From positions 2,277,770 to 2,341,769 of the forward strand of contig NC_014297.1 in the NCBI RefSeq assembly GCF_000196895.1: 64,000 bases of DNA, in the 5' to 3' direction. Positions within the stretch are counted from its first letter, which is position 1. Each line of letters starts with the position of its first letter. The notes beneath the pieces were generated by a model, which worked only from the letters and a program-made list of their open reading frames with translations, was not told where the DNA came from and did not search any database. This document shows, piece after piece, positions 17,327-25,181 of this stretch. Made by a program: the position numbers and the translations under genes. The DNA comes from Halalkalicoccus jeotgali B3 (GTDB lineage: Archaea > Halobacteriota > Halobacteria > Halobacteriales > Halalkalicoccaceae).

Positions 17327-18391
17327 ATGACCGATGCGAACGAGACGTACTTCGAGCGCCTCGTCGACGAGGAGGCGCTTGCCGACTATCTCGAAGGCGA
17401 ACTCGGCCCCGTCGAGGAGTACTCGGTCTCCCACCATCAGGAGGGACACTCCAACGAGACGCTGTTCGTGACGTGGGGCGAAGGAGAGTTAGTAATCCGT
17501 CGCCCGCCGCCGGGCGAGACCGCCGACACCGCCCACGACGTGCTCCGGGAGTACCGGGTGATGGACGCGCTGCAGGGGACTGACGTCCCGCTTCCCGACA
17601 CCCTGCTCGCCTGCAAGGACCACGACGTGATCGGCAGTGACTTCTACGTGATGAGTCGGGTCGACGGCGACGTTCTCAGGGAGCACGAACCCGAGCGGTT
17701 CGCCGATCACAGGGAAGAGATCGGCGGTGAACTCGTCGATTCGCTCGTCGCTATCCACGAAGTCGACCCGGAGGAGGTGGGGTTGGGCGAGTTCGGCCGA
17801 CCCGCGGGCTACACCGATCGGCAGGTCGAACGGTGGGGCACACAGATCGAGTGGGCCACCGAGGTCACGAGCGAGGAACGGGAGGTCCGGACGCTCAAGG
17901 AGGTCGGCGACTGGTTGGAAGCGAACAAACCGAACTCGCACCCACACACGCTGGTCCACGGCGATTACAAGCTCGATAACGTGCTGTTCGCGCCCGGGAC
18001 GCCGCCGGATCTGGTAGCGGTCCTCGACTGGGAGATGAGTACGCTGGGGGACCCGCTCGCGGATCTGGGTTGGATGCTCTCCTACTGGCGCGACCCGAAG
18101 GACCCCGAGCCGGCGATCCCCGAGCTCACCGCCCGGTTCATGGAGCGGGAGGGCTATTCCACCCGCGAGGAGTTGGTCGACCGATACGAGTCACGAACTG
18201 GATTCGAGTTCGAGCACGAGCAGTTCTACCGCGCGCTCGCTGTGTACAAACTCGCCGCGCTCGGCGAGATGTTCTTCCGGCGGTATCTGGAGGGGAACTC
18301 CGACGACCCGATGTATCCGAAGATGCGTGAGCGCGTCCCGGCGCTGGCGACACGAGCCGAACGGATCATCGAGGGCGAGGAGCCGCTGTAA
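17327..18391 (+). CDS. APH-family phosphotransferase (ACAD10/11 kinase-domain type)
   Basis: Kinase-like protein of 354 residues. The catalytic loop is LVHGDYKLDNVLF (His211, Asp213, Asn218), and the metal-binding block is AVLDWEMSTLGDPLADLGWML (Asp234). This DWE-S-T-LGDPLADLGW pattern marks the phosphotransferase subgroup found fused to, or beside, acyl-CoA dehydrogenases, not the antibiotic-resistance enzymes. The N-terminal nucleotide lobe contains VEEYSVSHHQEGHSNETLF and a strand with a Lys/Arg-rich end (ELVIRRPPPG). Eukaryotic ACAD10/11 use this domain to phosphorylate 4-hydroxyacyl-CoA. I infer the same here from the divergent dehydrogenase partner. Confidence 0.88.
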   Translation: MTDANETYFERLVDEEALADYLEGELGPVEEYSVSHHQEGHSNETLFVTWGEGELVIRRPPPGETADTAHDVLREYRVMDALQGTDVPLPDTLLACKDHDVIGSDFYVMSRVDGDVLREHEPERFADHREEIGGELVDSLVAIHEVDPEEVGLGEFGRPAGYTDRQVERWGTQIEWATEVTSEEREVRTLKEVGDWLEANKPNSHPHTLVHGDYKLDNVLFAPGTPPDLVAVLDWEMSTLGDPLADLGWMLSYWRDPKDPEPAIPELTARFMEREGYSTREELVDRYESRTGFEFEHEQFYRALAVYKLAALGEMFFRRYLEGNSDDPMYPKMRERVPALATRAERIIEGEEPL

Positions 18392-18576
18392 TTCCCGCGA
18401 GGTCTTCCCCATCTCGCCATCGCTGCCTCGAACACGACTGTCGCTGCGCGGCTTCGAACGCCCGCGGAGAACTGAAACGAGCGAGGGCGAGCCGTCACCC
18501 GAATCGGTTCTACATATTCACCCGGCGAGAACAGCCCCCTGCGTTTTTGCCGCTACTCGTGGATTACAACACAGTT

Positions 18577-19305
18577 ATGAGTTCTCACGCAGGGGCTGAA
18601 GGCGTTCACGCAGTAGTGCTCGCCGCGGGGCTCGGCAGTCGGCTCCAGCCGCTTACCGACGGCACGCCGAAGACGCTGCTGGCCGTCAACGGCCATCCCA
18701 TTCTCGGACACATCCTCGATTCGCTCGCTGACGCCGGCTACGAACGAGTGACCGTCGTCACCGGCTACGAGGCCGAACAGGTCCGCTCGTTCTGCCAGCG
18801 CGACGACCGGCTCGACTTCGAGTTCGTCCACAACGAGACGTTTCAGCAGACGAACAACAGCTACTCGCTGTGGCTGGCGCGCGAACGGCTCCGGGAGGGG
18901 TTCGTGCTCGTCAACTCCGATACGCTGTTTCCGACCGCCTGCCTCGACAGGCTCCGCGAGCGCGAGGGGTCGGCGCTGGTCGTCGACAGGGTCACCGACC
19001 TGACCGACGAGAGCATGAAAGTCGCCGTCGAGGACGGACGGGTCCGCGCGATCGGCAAGGGGATCGACCGCGCCGACGGCGAATTCATCGGGCTCTGTAA
19101 GTTCGAGCCCGACGAGGCGTCGGCGCTGATCCGCTGTCTCGATAACCTCGTCGAGCGCGGCCTGACGAACGAGTGGTACGAGACCGCCTTTGACCGGCTG
19201 GCGACCGACCGGTCGATCGGCGTCGTCGAAGTCCACGAGGAGTGGATCGAGATCGACGACCGCGAGGACCTCCGGACCGGCCAGCAGCTCTGGGGAGAGG
19301 CCTGA
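18577..19305 (+). CDS. Nucleotidyltransferase, LicC/phosphocholine cytidylyltransferase-like
   Basis: Nucleotidyltransferase of 242 residues with the N-terminal signature VVLAAGLGSRLQPLTDGTPK, then TLLAVNGHPILGHIL. The NNSYSLWLARERL segment and the following VLVNSDTLF metal site resemble LicC-type enzymes that activate phosphocholine or phospho-alcohols with CTP, more than glucose-1-phosphate thymidylyltransferases. The chosen ATG (18577) precedes MSSHAGAEG. An upstream in-frame TTG at 18547 is less likely. The stop is directly followed by the GTG of the glycerophosphotransferase-like gene, so the two are coupled: one probably makes an activated CDP-alcohol that the other consumes. A T-rich stretch (GCGTTTTTGC) lies about 30 bases upstream of the ATG. 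Confidence 0.82.
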   Translation: MSSHAGAEGVHAVVLAAGLGSRLQPLTDGTPKTLLAVNGHPILGHILDSLADAGYERVTVVTGYEAEQVRSFCQRDDRLDFEFVHNETFQQTNNSYSLWLARERLREGFVLVNSDTLFPTACLDRLREREGSALVVDRVTDLTDESMKVAVEDGRVRAIGKGIDRADGEFIGLCKFEPDEASALIRCLDNLVERGLTNEWYETAFDRLATDRSIGVVEVHEEWIEIDDREDLRTGQQLWGEA

Positions 19306-20454
19306 GTGGGCGTTCCGGGACTCTCGATCCTCGCCCACCGCCTCGTCCATCCTCTCCCGCGCGACGAGTCGCTGTGGGTCTTCGGAACGCGCGGCGGCGA
19401 GGCCTTCGAGGGCAACACCAAGTACCTCTTTTTGGCCCTGCAGGAGGAGGAATCGATCCGGCCGGTCTGGCTCTCGAAGCGCGCGGCGACCGTCCACGAG
19501 CTTCGCGAAAACGGGTTCGAGGCCTACCGCACGGACTCGCTCCGGGGACGACTGACGATGCTCCGGGCGGGCGTGGTCTTCGTCACCGGTACGATGACCG
19601 ACATGGCGCTGTGGCCGACCGGCGGGGCGAGGGTCGTCCAGCTCTGGCACGGCGTCCCGCTGAAGCGTATCGCCGCGGACGCGCCGAGCTTCGAGGAGTT
19701 CTCGATCCGAGAGCGTCTCGGCCTTTCGTACACCTACCGGCAGTTCGACGCGTTGACCCTGACGGCGGCCGGGCTGGCCGACGCGTTTCGCTCGGCGTTC
19801 CGGATCGATTCCGATCTGCCGGTTACGGGCTACCCGCGAAACGACGCCCTGTTTCGCGAGATCCCCGGCGAGGACGTCGGCCAGCCCGAAAGCGCCCGTG
19901 GGATCCACGAGGACATCGACGCGGAGCGGCTGCTCGTCTACCTGCCGACCTACCGCGAGGACGGGTCCGACCCCGGAGAACACGTCGACTTCGAGCGCCT
20001 GGACCGGTTCCTCGCCGAGCGTGACGCGGCGTTGGTCGTGAAACTTCACCCCTTCAGCGACCCCGACTTCGATCCCGACCGCTTCGACCGCATCCGTCTC
20101 CTCCCGGCGGGCTCCGATATCTATCCCTTGCTCCGGGAAACCGACGCGCTCGTAACCGACTATTCGTCCGTTTACTTCGACTTCCTCCTGCTCGATCGCC
20201 CGGTCGCCTTCTACGCCTACGACCGCGAGCGCTACGAGCACCGTCCGGGATTTTATCACGCGTACGAACAGCTCACCCCCGGCCCCGTCGCCGAGACGTT
20301 CGACGGGCTGCTCGACGCGCTCGATCTCGTTCTCGACTCGCCCGAGGCACACGCCGACGAGCGCGAGCGCGTTCGGGCGTGGGCGTTCGATCACCATGAC
20401 GATCGCTCCGCCGAGCGGGTCCGGGAGTACGTTCGGGTGCGGTTCGGGGTGTGA
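19306..20454 (+). CDS. CDP-glycerol:poly(glycerophosphate) glycerophosphotransferase-like (TagB/TagF family)
   Basis: Protein of 382 residues starting with GTG immediately after the preceding stop. It carries the family motifs: VVQLWHGVPLKRI (catalytic His), TGYPRNDALFREI, LVYLPTYREDG, a short VVKLHPFSDPDF strand, and the donor-site block ALVTDYSSVYFDFLLLDRPV. In bacteria these peripheral membrane enzymes transfer glycerol-phosphate or ribitol-phosphate units to make teichoic acids and capsules. The size is that of TagB-like primases or single-domain polymerases. In haloarchaea the product would be a phosphodiester-linked surface glycan or lipid head group, which is inference. The donor is probably made by the coupled nucleotidyltransferase. 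Confidence 0.85.
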   Translation: MGVPGLSILAHRLVHPLPRDESLWVFGTRGGEAFEGNTKYLFLALQEEESIRPVWLSKRAATVHELRENGFEAYRTDSLRGRLTMLRAGVVFVTGTMTDMALWPTGGARVVQLWHGVPLKRIAADAPSFEEFSIRERLGLSYTYRQFDALTLTAAGLADAFRSAFRIDSDLPVTGYPRNDALFREIPGEDVGQPESARGIHEDIDAERLLVYLPTYREDGSDPGEHVDFERLDRFLAERDAALVVKLHPFSDPDFDPDRFDRIRLLPAGSDIYPLLRETDALVTDYSSVYFDFLLLDRPVAFYAYDRERYEHRPGFYHAYEQLTPGPVAETFDGLLDALDLVLDSPEAHADERERVRAWAFDHHDDRSAERVREYVRVRFGV

Positions 20455-20517
20455 CGGCGGTCCGGTCGACCGGCGAAAGCGTATGGATTGATACTCGTTC
20501 GTACGGCAATTAATCAC

Positions 20518-22200
20518 ATGAGTGAGAGCTACACCGGCGCGGATTGCTTCGTCGACGCGCTCGAACAGTACGGCGTCTCGTACGTCTTCGGTAACCCCGG
20601 CACGACCGAACTCCCAGTCTTGAAATCGCTTGCGGCAAGCGATATCGAGTACATTCTGGGACTGCACGAGGACATCGCGGTCGGGATGGCCGGCGGCTAC
20701 GCGAGTACCCGGCGCTATCACGCCCATAGCGATCCCGACGTGTGCCCGGTTGGCGTGGCGAACCTGCATCTCGCGCCGGGGCTCGCTCACGGGCTCGGGA
20801 ACCTCTACGCCGCGAAGGTCGCCGGCGCGCCGGTGGTCGTCACGGCGGGCAACCACAGCACCGACTTCCGCCACGAGGAGCCGATCCTCTCGGGCGATCT
20901 CGTGAGCCTCGCCGAGGAGTTCACCAAGTGGAGTGCCGAGGTGCTGGACGTGGCTGCGCTGCCAGCGATGATCCGGCGGGCGTTCCGGACGGCGCTGACC
21001 CCGCCGACCGGCCCGGTCTTTCTCGGCCTCCCGCTCGATACCATGCTGGCCGAGACGGACGCGGAGCCCGAACGGCTGGGCGAAATCCCGACCGCCGGTG
21101 GGGGAGACCCCACCCAACTCGCGCGAGCCGCGGAGCTGCTCACGGCGGCCGAGGCCCCGACCATGATCGTGGGCGATCAAATCGCTCGCGCGGGGAGCGA
21201 CGCGGTCGACGCCGCTGTGACACTGGCCGAAACGGCGGGTCTACGGGTTCACGGCGAGATCCTCTCGTGTGAGGTGAACTTCCCGACGACGCACGACCAG
21301 TGGGTATCGTACATCCCACCCGACGAGGGCCTCGCGGCGCGGGTGATGGGGGCGGACACGCTCGTCTTCGCGGGCTGTTCGACCAACACGACGCTGACCC
21401 GCCACGAGAACCCCCTCATCGATTCCGAAACGACCTGCATCCATCTCGGGCCGGACGCGTGGGAACTCGGGAAACACCAGCCCGCCGACGCCGCCGTCCT
21501 GGGCGATCCCGGCGAGGTCATGCGTGCGCTCGCGGAGCGAATCGACCTCGAAGCGGGGGTACGAAAGGAGCGACTCGACCGGGTAGAAGAGACGAAAGCC
21601 GGGCTCGCCGACACGCTCGACTCGATCGGACGGGGTACGGAGGACGATCCGCGGGCGTCGAAGGCCGAACTGGCCGAGGCGCTCATCGAGAGCGCCCCGG
21701 ACGCCTACATCGTCGACGAGGGCGTCACCGCGAAGTACGCACTGCTCACCCGCTGGCCGCTTGCGGCGGAGGGAATGATCTCGAACAAAGGCGGCGGGCT
21801 GGGCTACGGCCTTCCTGCGTCGGTCGGCGCGGCCATCGCCGAAAGCGAACACGAGGGGTCGAGGACCGTCCTCGGGTTCGTCGGCGACGGTTCGTACCTC
21901 TACTATCCCCACACGCTCTACTCGGCGGCACGCCACGACGTCGATCTAACAGTCGTAATCGCCGACAACCGCAACTACCGCATCCTGAAGGACAACACGA
22001 TCGGGCTCTTCGGCGGCGAGGACGCCGATCACGACTACGTGGGAATGGACTTCGAGCCGCCGGTGGATCTCGTGACGAACGCACAGAGCCACGGCGCGGA
22101 CGCCGAATTAGTCGAAACACCCGAGGGGATCGCTCCCGCGGTCGGGCGGGCGGTCGAAAGCGAGGGGCCGACCGTGCTCGACGTGCTGGTTCGGGACTGA
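20518..22200 (+). CDS. Thiamine-diphosphate enzyme (benzoylformate decarboxylase / acetolactate synthase-like)
   Basis: ThDP-dependent enzyme of 560 residues. The first domain has YVFGNPGTTELPVL with the catalytic Glu and a GLHEDIAVGMAGGYA loop. A middle DHS-like domain follows. The C-terminal domain has GDGSYLYYPHTLYSAARHD then VDLTVVIADNRNYRILK, the GDG...N ThDP/Mg motif. The GYGLPASVGAAIAE segment and overall pattern fit benzoylformate decarboxylase or related 2-oxoacid decarboxylases better than true acetolactate synthase, as no small regulatory subunit is adjacent. I chose ATG 20518 since MSESYTGADCFVDALEQYGV is a normal start; the earlier in-frame ATG (20488) adds ten residues. The substrate is unknown. 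Confidence 0.86.
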   Translation: MSESYTGADCFVDALEQYGVSYVFGNPGTTELPVLKSLAASDIEYILGLHEDIAVGMAGGYASTRRYHAHSDPDVCPVGVANLHLAPGLAHGLGNLYAAKVAGAPVVVTAGNHSTDFRHEEPILSGDLVSLAEEFTKWSAEVLDVAALPAMIRRAFRTALTPPTGPVFLGLPLDTMLAETDAEPERLGEIPTAGGGDPTQLARAAELLTAAEAPTMIVGDQIARAGSDAVDAAVTLAETAGLRVHGEILSCEVNFPTTHDQWVSYIPPDEGLAARVMGADTLVFAGCSTNTTLTRHENPLIDSETTCIHLGPDAWELGKHQPADAAVLGDPGEVMRALAERIDLEAGVRKERLDRVEETKAGLADTLDSIGRGTEDDPRASKAELAEALIESAPDAYIVDEGVTAKYALLTRWPLAAEGMISNKGGGLGYGLPASVGAAIAESEHEGSRTVLGFVGDGSYLYYPHTLYSAARHDVDLTVVIADNRNYRILKDNTIGLFGGEDADHDYVGMDFEPPVDLVTNAQSHGADAELVETPEGIAPAVGRAVESEGPTVLDVLVRD

Positions 22201-22222
22201 GCCGCCGCGCCGACCGCCGCCC

Positions 22223-23659
22223 TCAATCGGAACGGTGTTGGCGTTCCGAGACCTCGCTGTCCCCGTCGGGGCCCATGATGGCGTTGCTGCGCAGGTCGGC
22301 CTCGATCTCCTCGAGCGACCGGCCCATCGTCTCGGGGACGCGCGTGTAGATGAACACGAACGCGAGCAGACAGAAGACCCCGAGAATCCAAAAGGAATAG
22401 CCCTCGCCGATCCGGTCGATCAGCGGGAGGAAGGTCAGGCCAACGAGGAAGTTCGCCCCCCAGTTGAAGACGCTCGCAACCCCCTCTGCGGTCCCGCGGA
22501 TCCGAAGCGGGTAGATCTCGGAGATCAGCAGCCAGAACACGGGCCCGAGGCTGATCGCGTAGAAGGCGACGTAGAGGAACATACTCCCCAGCGTCACGTA
22601 GCCGACGATCCCCGACAGACCGGGCAGGAAGAACCCGAGTCCCAGAATACCGAGCATAACGGTCATCCCCGCAGTGCCCACGAGCAACAGGGGTCGCCGA
22701 CCGACGCGATCGACCAACAGGACGGCGACGACCGTCAGCGCCACGTTGACGACCCCGACGCCGATGGTTCCGGCCAGCGAGGCGATGTCGCCGAAGCCGA
22801 TGTTGCTGAGGATCGTCGGCGCGTAGTAGATGATCGTGTTGATTCCGCTGAACTGCTGGATGATCGCCAGTCCGACGCCGACGATCAGCGCCGGGCGGAC
22901 CCACGGTTCGAGCAGGTCCGAGAGGCCCCCCTCCTCCTCGATCTCGCTGACTTCGCGGATGCCCTCGATCTCCTCGTCGACCGCGTCGGTCTCGCGGATG
23001 CGCGAGAGCACGCTTCGGGCCTCCTCGACCCGTTCGTTCTCGACGAGCCAGCGCGGGCTCTCGGGGAGGAAGTACGTCCCGATCGCAAGCACCGCAGCGG
23101 GCACCGCGCCGAACCAGAGCATCCAGCGCCAGCCGATGATCCCGAGGAACTCCGGTGCGAAGAGGTAGTTGACGCCGTAGGCCAGCAGGATGCCGATGGT
23201 GATCATCAGCTGCTGGAGGAAGCCGAGCGCTCCCCGGACGTCCGATGGGGCCGTCTCGGCGATGTACAGCGGGCCGACGATCGAGGCGACGCCGACGGCG
23301 ACACCCTCGACGACCCGCCAGACGATCAGCCAGCCGAGCGTCGGCGAGAGGGCCATCCCGAACGAGCCCACGAAGAACACGACCGCGCCCGCGAGCGTCA
23401 GCCGGCGGCGGCCGAATCGATCCGCCAACTTCCCGCCGGTGGCCGCCCCGATCATCGCCCCCACGAGCACGCTGCTGGTCACGAGCCCCTGCATGAACGG
23501 CGAGAGGGTAAAGGACTGGTCGATGTAGAGCAACGCCCCGGAGATGACGCCGACGTCGAATCCGAACAACAGCCCGTTGAGTGCGGCGATGGCAGCGATA
23601 ACGTAGACGAACTGGCTGTGGTCGCTGTCGGCGTCAAGCAGGCGGTTGGCTACGTCCAT
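22223..23659 (-). CDS. MFS sugar porter
   Basis: Twelve-helix transporter of 478 residues in the sugar porter family. Signatures: LLFGFDVGVISGALLYI in helix 1, GGKLADRFGRRRLTL (loop 2-3), PESPRWLVENERVEEA before the central loop, QQFSGINTIIYYAPTI in helix 7, and LLVDRVGRRPLLLVG, each canonical. It would move a sugar or polyol by proton or sodium symport or by facilitation. ATG 23659 gives a start just before helix 1; a further-upstream frame extension has no likeness to transporters. It converges on the ThDP enzyme gene, with 22 bases between the stops. Confidence 0.93.
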   Translation of the reverse strand: MDVANRLLDADSDHSQFVYVIAAIAALNGLLFGFDVGVISGALLYIDQSFTLSPFMQGLVTSSVLVGAMIGAATGGKLADRFGRRRLTLAGAVVFFVGSFGMALSPTLGWLIVWRVVEGVAVGVASIVGPLYIAETAPSDVRGALGFLQQLMITIGILLAYGVNYLFAPEFLGIIGWRWMLWFGAVPAAVLAIGTYFLPESPRWLVENERVEEARSVLSRIRETDAVDEEIEGIREVSEIEEEGGLSDLLEPWVRPALIVGVGLAIIQQFSGINTIIYYAPTILSNIGFGDIASLAGTIGVGVVNVALTVVAVLLVDRVGRRPLLLVGTAGMTVMLGILGLGFFLPGLSGIVGYVTLGSMFLYVAFYAISLGPVFWLLISEIYPLRIRGTAEGVASVFNWGANFLVGLTFLPLIDRIGEGYSFWILGVFCLLAFVFIYTRVPETMGRSLEEIEADLRSNAIMGPDGDSEVSERQHRSD

Positions 23660-23805
23660 CGCACACTCCGACTCGTGTCCCCGCCATCGATTCGTCGTCC
23701 CGTTCGAACGGCCCCGCGGCGCCGATACGCCGGATCGGATCCCACCATTCTCACGAACGTTACTCGGATTCGGATAAACGCCCGTCGATGGCGATAGATC
23801 CAACG

Positions 23806-23817
23806 GAGTTATAACTC
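23806..23817. promoter_or_regulatory. 12-base palindrome GAGTTATAACTC
   Basis: A perfect palindrome that contains a TATA-like core, lying between the aminotransferase stop and the sugar porter start, about 147 bases upstream of the porter ATG. It may be the porter's promoter with a long leader, or an operator. Confidence 0.35.
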
Positions 23818-23839
23818 GGGTGTCACTGCGACCCGATCG

Positions 23840-24961
23840 TCAGCGCACCGCCCGCGTCGCCTCGCGCATGATCGACAGCGCCGCCTCCAACTCGTCGGTG
23901 CCGGTCGCATACGAGAGTCGGGCGTAGCCCGCCCCACCCTCGCCGAAGGCCTCGCCGGGGACGACCACCACGCCCCGGTCGATCACTTCCTCGACCCAGC
24001 CCTCGGGCACCTTCGGCATCGCATAGAAGGCACCCTTCGGGGTCGGCGTTTCGAGACCCATGTCGGTCAGCCCGTCGAGAACGAGGTCCCGGCGCTGTTC
24101 GAAGGTCTCGACCATCTCCTCGACGGGCTCTTGGGGACCCGAGAGGGCGGCCTCGGCGGCGTACTGGGCCGGCGCGCTCGCACACGCCTGGGCGTACTGA
24201 TGCACCCGCAGCATGCGCTCGATCCGCCGGTTCGAGCCGGTGATCCAGCCGAGTCGCCAGCCGGTCATCGAATACGTCTTCGAGCAGGCGCTGACGACGA
24301 CGACGTTGTCCGACTCGGCGAACTCCATGGGCGAGCGGTGAACGCCGTCGAAGACGATGTGTTCGTAGACCTCATCGCTGATGCACAGGACGTCGTGTTC
24401 GTCTGCGATCCGGGCGAACTCGCGCATGTCCGCCTCGCTTTGGACCGCCCCCGTTGGGTTAGCGGGGCTGTTGACGATGAACGCCGCAGTCTCGTCGGTG
24501 ATCGCGTTCTCGACCGTTTCGGGCGAGAGCGTGAGGTCCTCGCGGAGTTCGAGGGGGTTCGGAACTCCGTCTGCGATCCGGGTCAGGGCGTCGTAGGAAA
24601 CGAACCCCGGGTCCGGAAAGAGCACCTCTTGGCCGGGGTCGACGTGGGCTTCGATGGCCAGATGCAGCGCCTCGCTGCCTCCGGACGTCGCGATCACGTC
24701 CCCGGGGTCGATGGACTGGGAGTACTCCCGGTCGTACTTCGCGGCGATCGCCTCGCGTAGCTCTCTGGTCCCTTTGTTGGAGGTATAAGCGTCGACCGCG
24801 CCCGATTCGATGGCCTCGATTGCGGCCTCGCGGGCGTGGGTCGGCGTCGGAAAGTCGGGCTGGCCGAGCCCGAGGTTGATCGCCTCCTCGCCCGCTGCCT
24901 CGAACACCTCGCGGATCCCGCTGATCGAGACCGACTCGACACGTCGTGAGAACTCCGTCAT
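23840..24961 (-). CDS. Class I/II aminotransferase (aspartate/tyrosine-type)
   Basis: PLP-dependent aminotransferase of 373 residues. It contains the N-terminal NLGLGQPDFPTPTHARE block, TSNKGTRELREAIAAKY, the PLP contacts in NSPANPTGAVQSE and DEVYEHIVFDG, and the Schiff-base lysine in SACSKTYSMTGWRLGWITG. The C-terminal Arg site is AGYARLSYATG. The pattern is that of aspartate/aromatic aminotransferase family I-gamma enzymes common in archaea. It stands upstream of nothing obvious on its strand; the sugar porter gene follows 180 bases later and may be separate. Confidence 0.92.
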   Translation of the reverse strand: MTEFSRRVESVSISGIREVFEAAGEEAINLGLGQPDFPTPTHAREAAIEAIESGAVDAYTSNKGTRELREAIAAKYDREYSQSIDPGDVIATSGGSEALHLAIEAHVDPGQEVLFPDPGFVSYDALTRIADGVPNPLELREDLTLSPETVENAITDETAAFIVNSPANPTGAVQSEADMREFARIADEHDVLCISDEVYEHIVFDGVHRSPMEFAESDNVVVVSACSKTYSMTGWRLGWITGSNRRIERMLRVHQYAQACASAPAQYAAEAALSGPQEPVEEMVETFEQRRDLVLDGLTDMGLETPTPKGAFYAMPKVPEGWVEEVIDRGVVVVPGEAFGEGGAGYARLSYATGTDELEAALSIMREATRAVR

Positions 24962-25000
24962 GGGTTGGTGCGCGGCCCGCCCGCGCATAACGTTTGCTAC

Positions 25001-25150
25001 CTATCCGCGAAACTCCTCGCGGAGGTCCTCGACGTGGCCCGAAAGCACCGACAGCGCCGCGTCGGCGTCCATGTATCCCTGTTCGTACTCCGAAAGCACG
25101 TACCCGGCGTCGTCGAGGAACTCCTCGACGTTTTCTTCGAGGTCTGCCAT
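25001..25150 (-). CDS. Small acidic protein (49 residues)
   Basis: Short acidic, mainly helical protein beginning MADLEENVEEFLDDAGYVLS and ending LREEFRG, between the RND-type protein gene and the aminotransferase gene on the same strand. No motif or family is recognised. The acidic composition and clean ATG start support it as a real haloarchaeal small protein. A longer in-frame extension upstream is Arg/Pro-rich and not gene-like. Confidence 0.5.
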   Translation of the reverse strand: MADLEENVEEFLDDAGYVLSEYEQGYMDADAALSVLSGHVEDLREEFRG

Positions 25151-25181
25151 ACTCCTTCCTACGTTCTCGAAGGGGATGAAG

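Noticed and set aside
18553-21180. Open frame of about 875 codons on the minus strand
   Set aside because: Antisense shadow over the nucleotidyltransferase, glycerophosphotransferase and ThDP genes, which all carry clear motifs.
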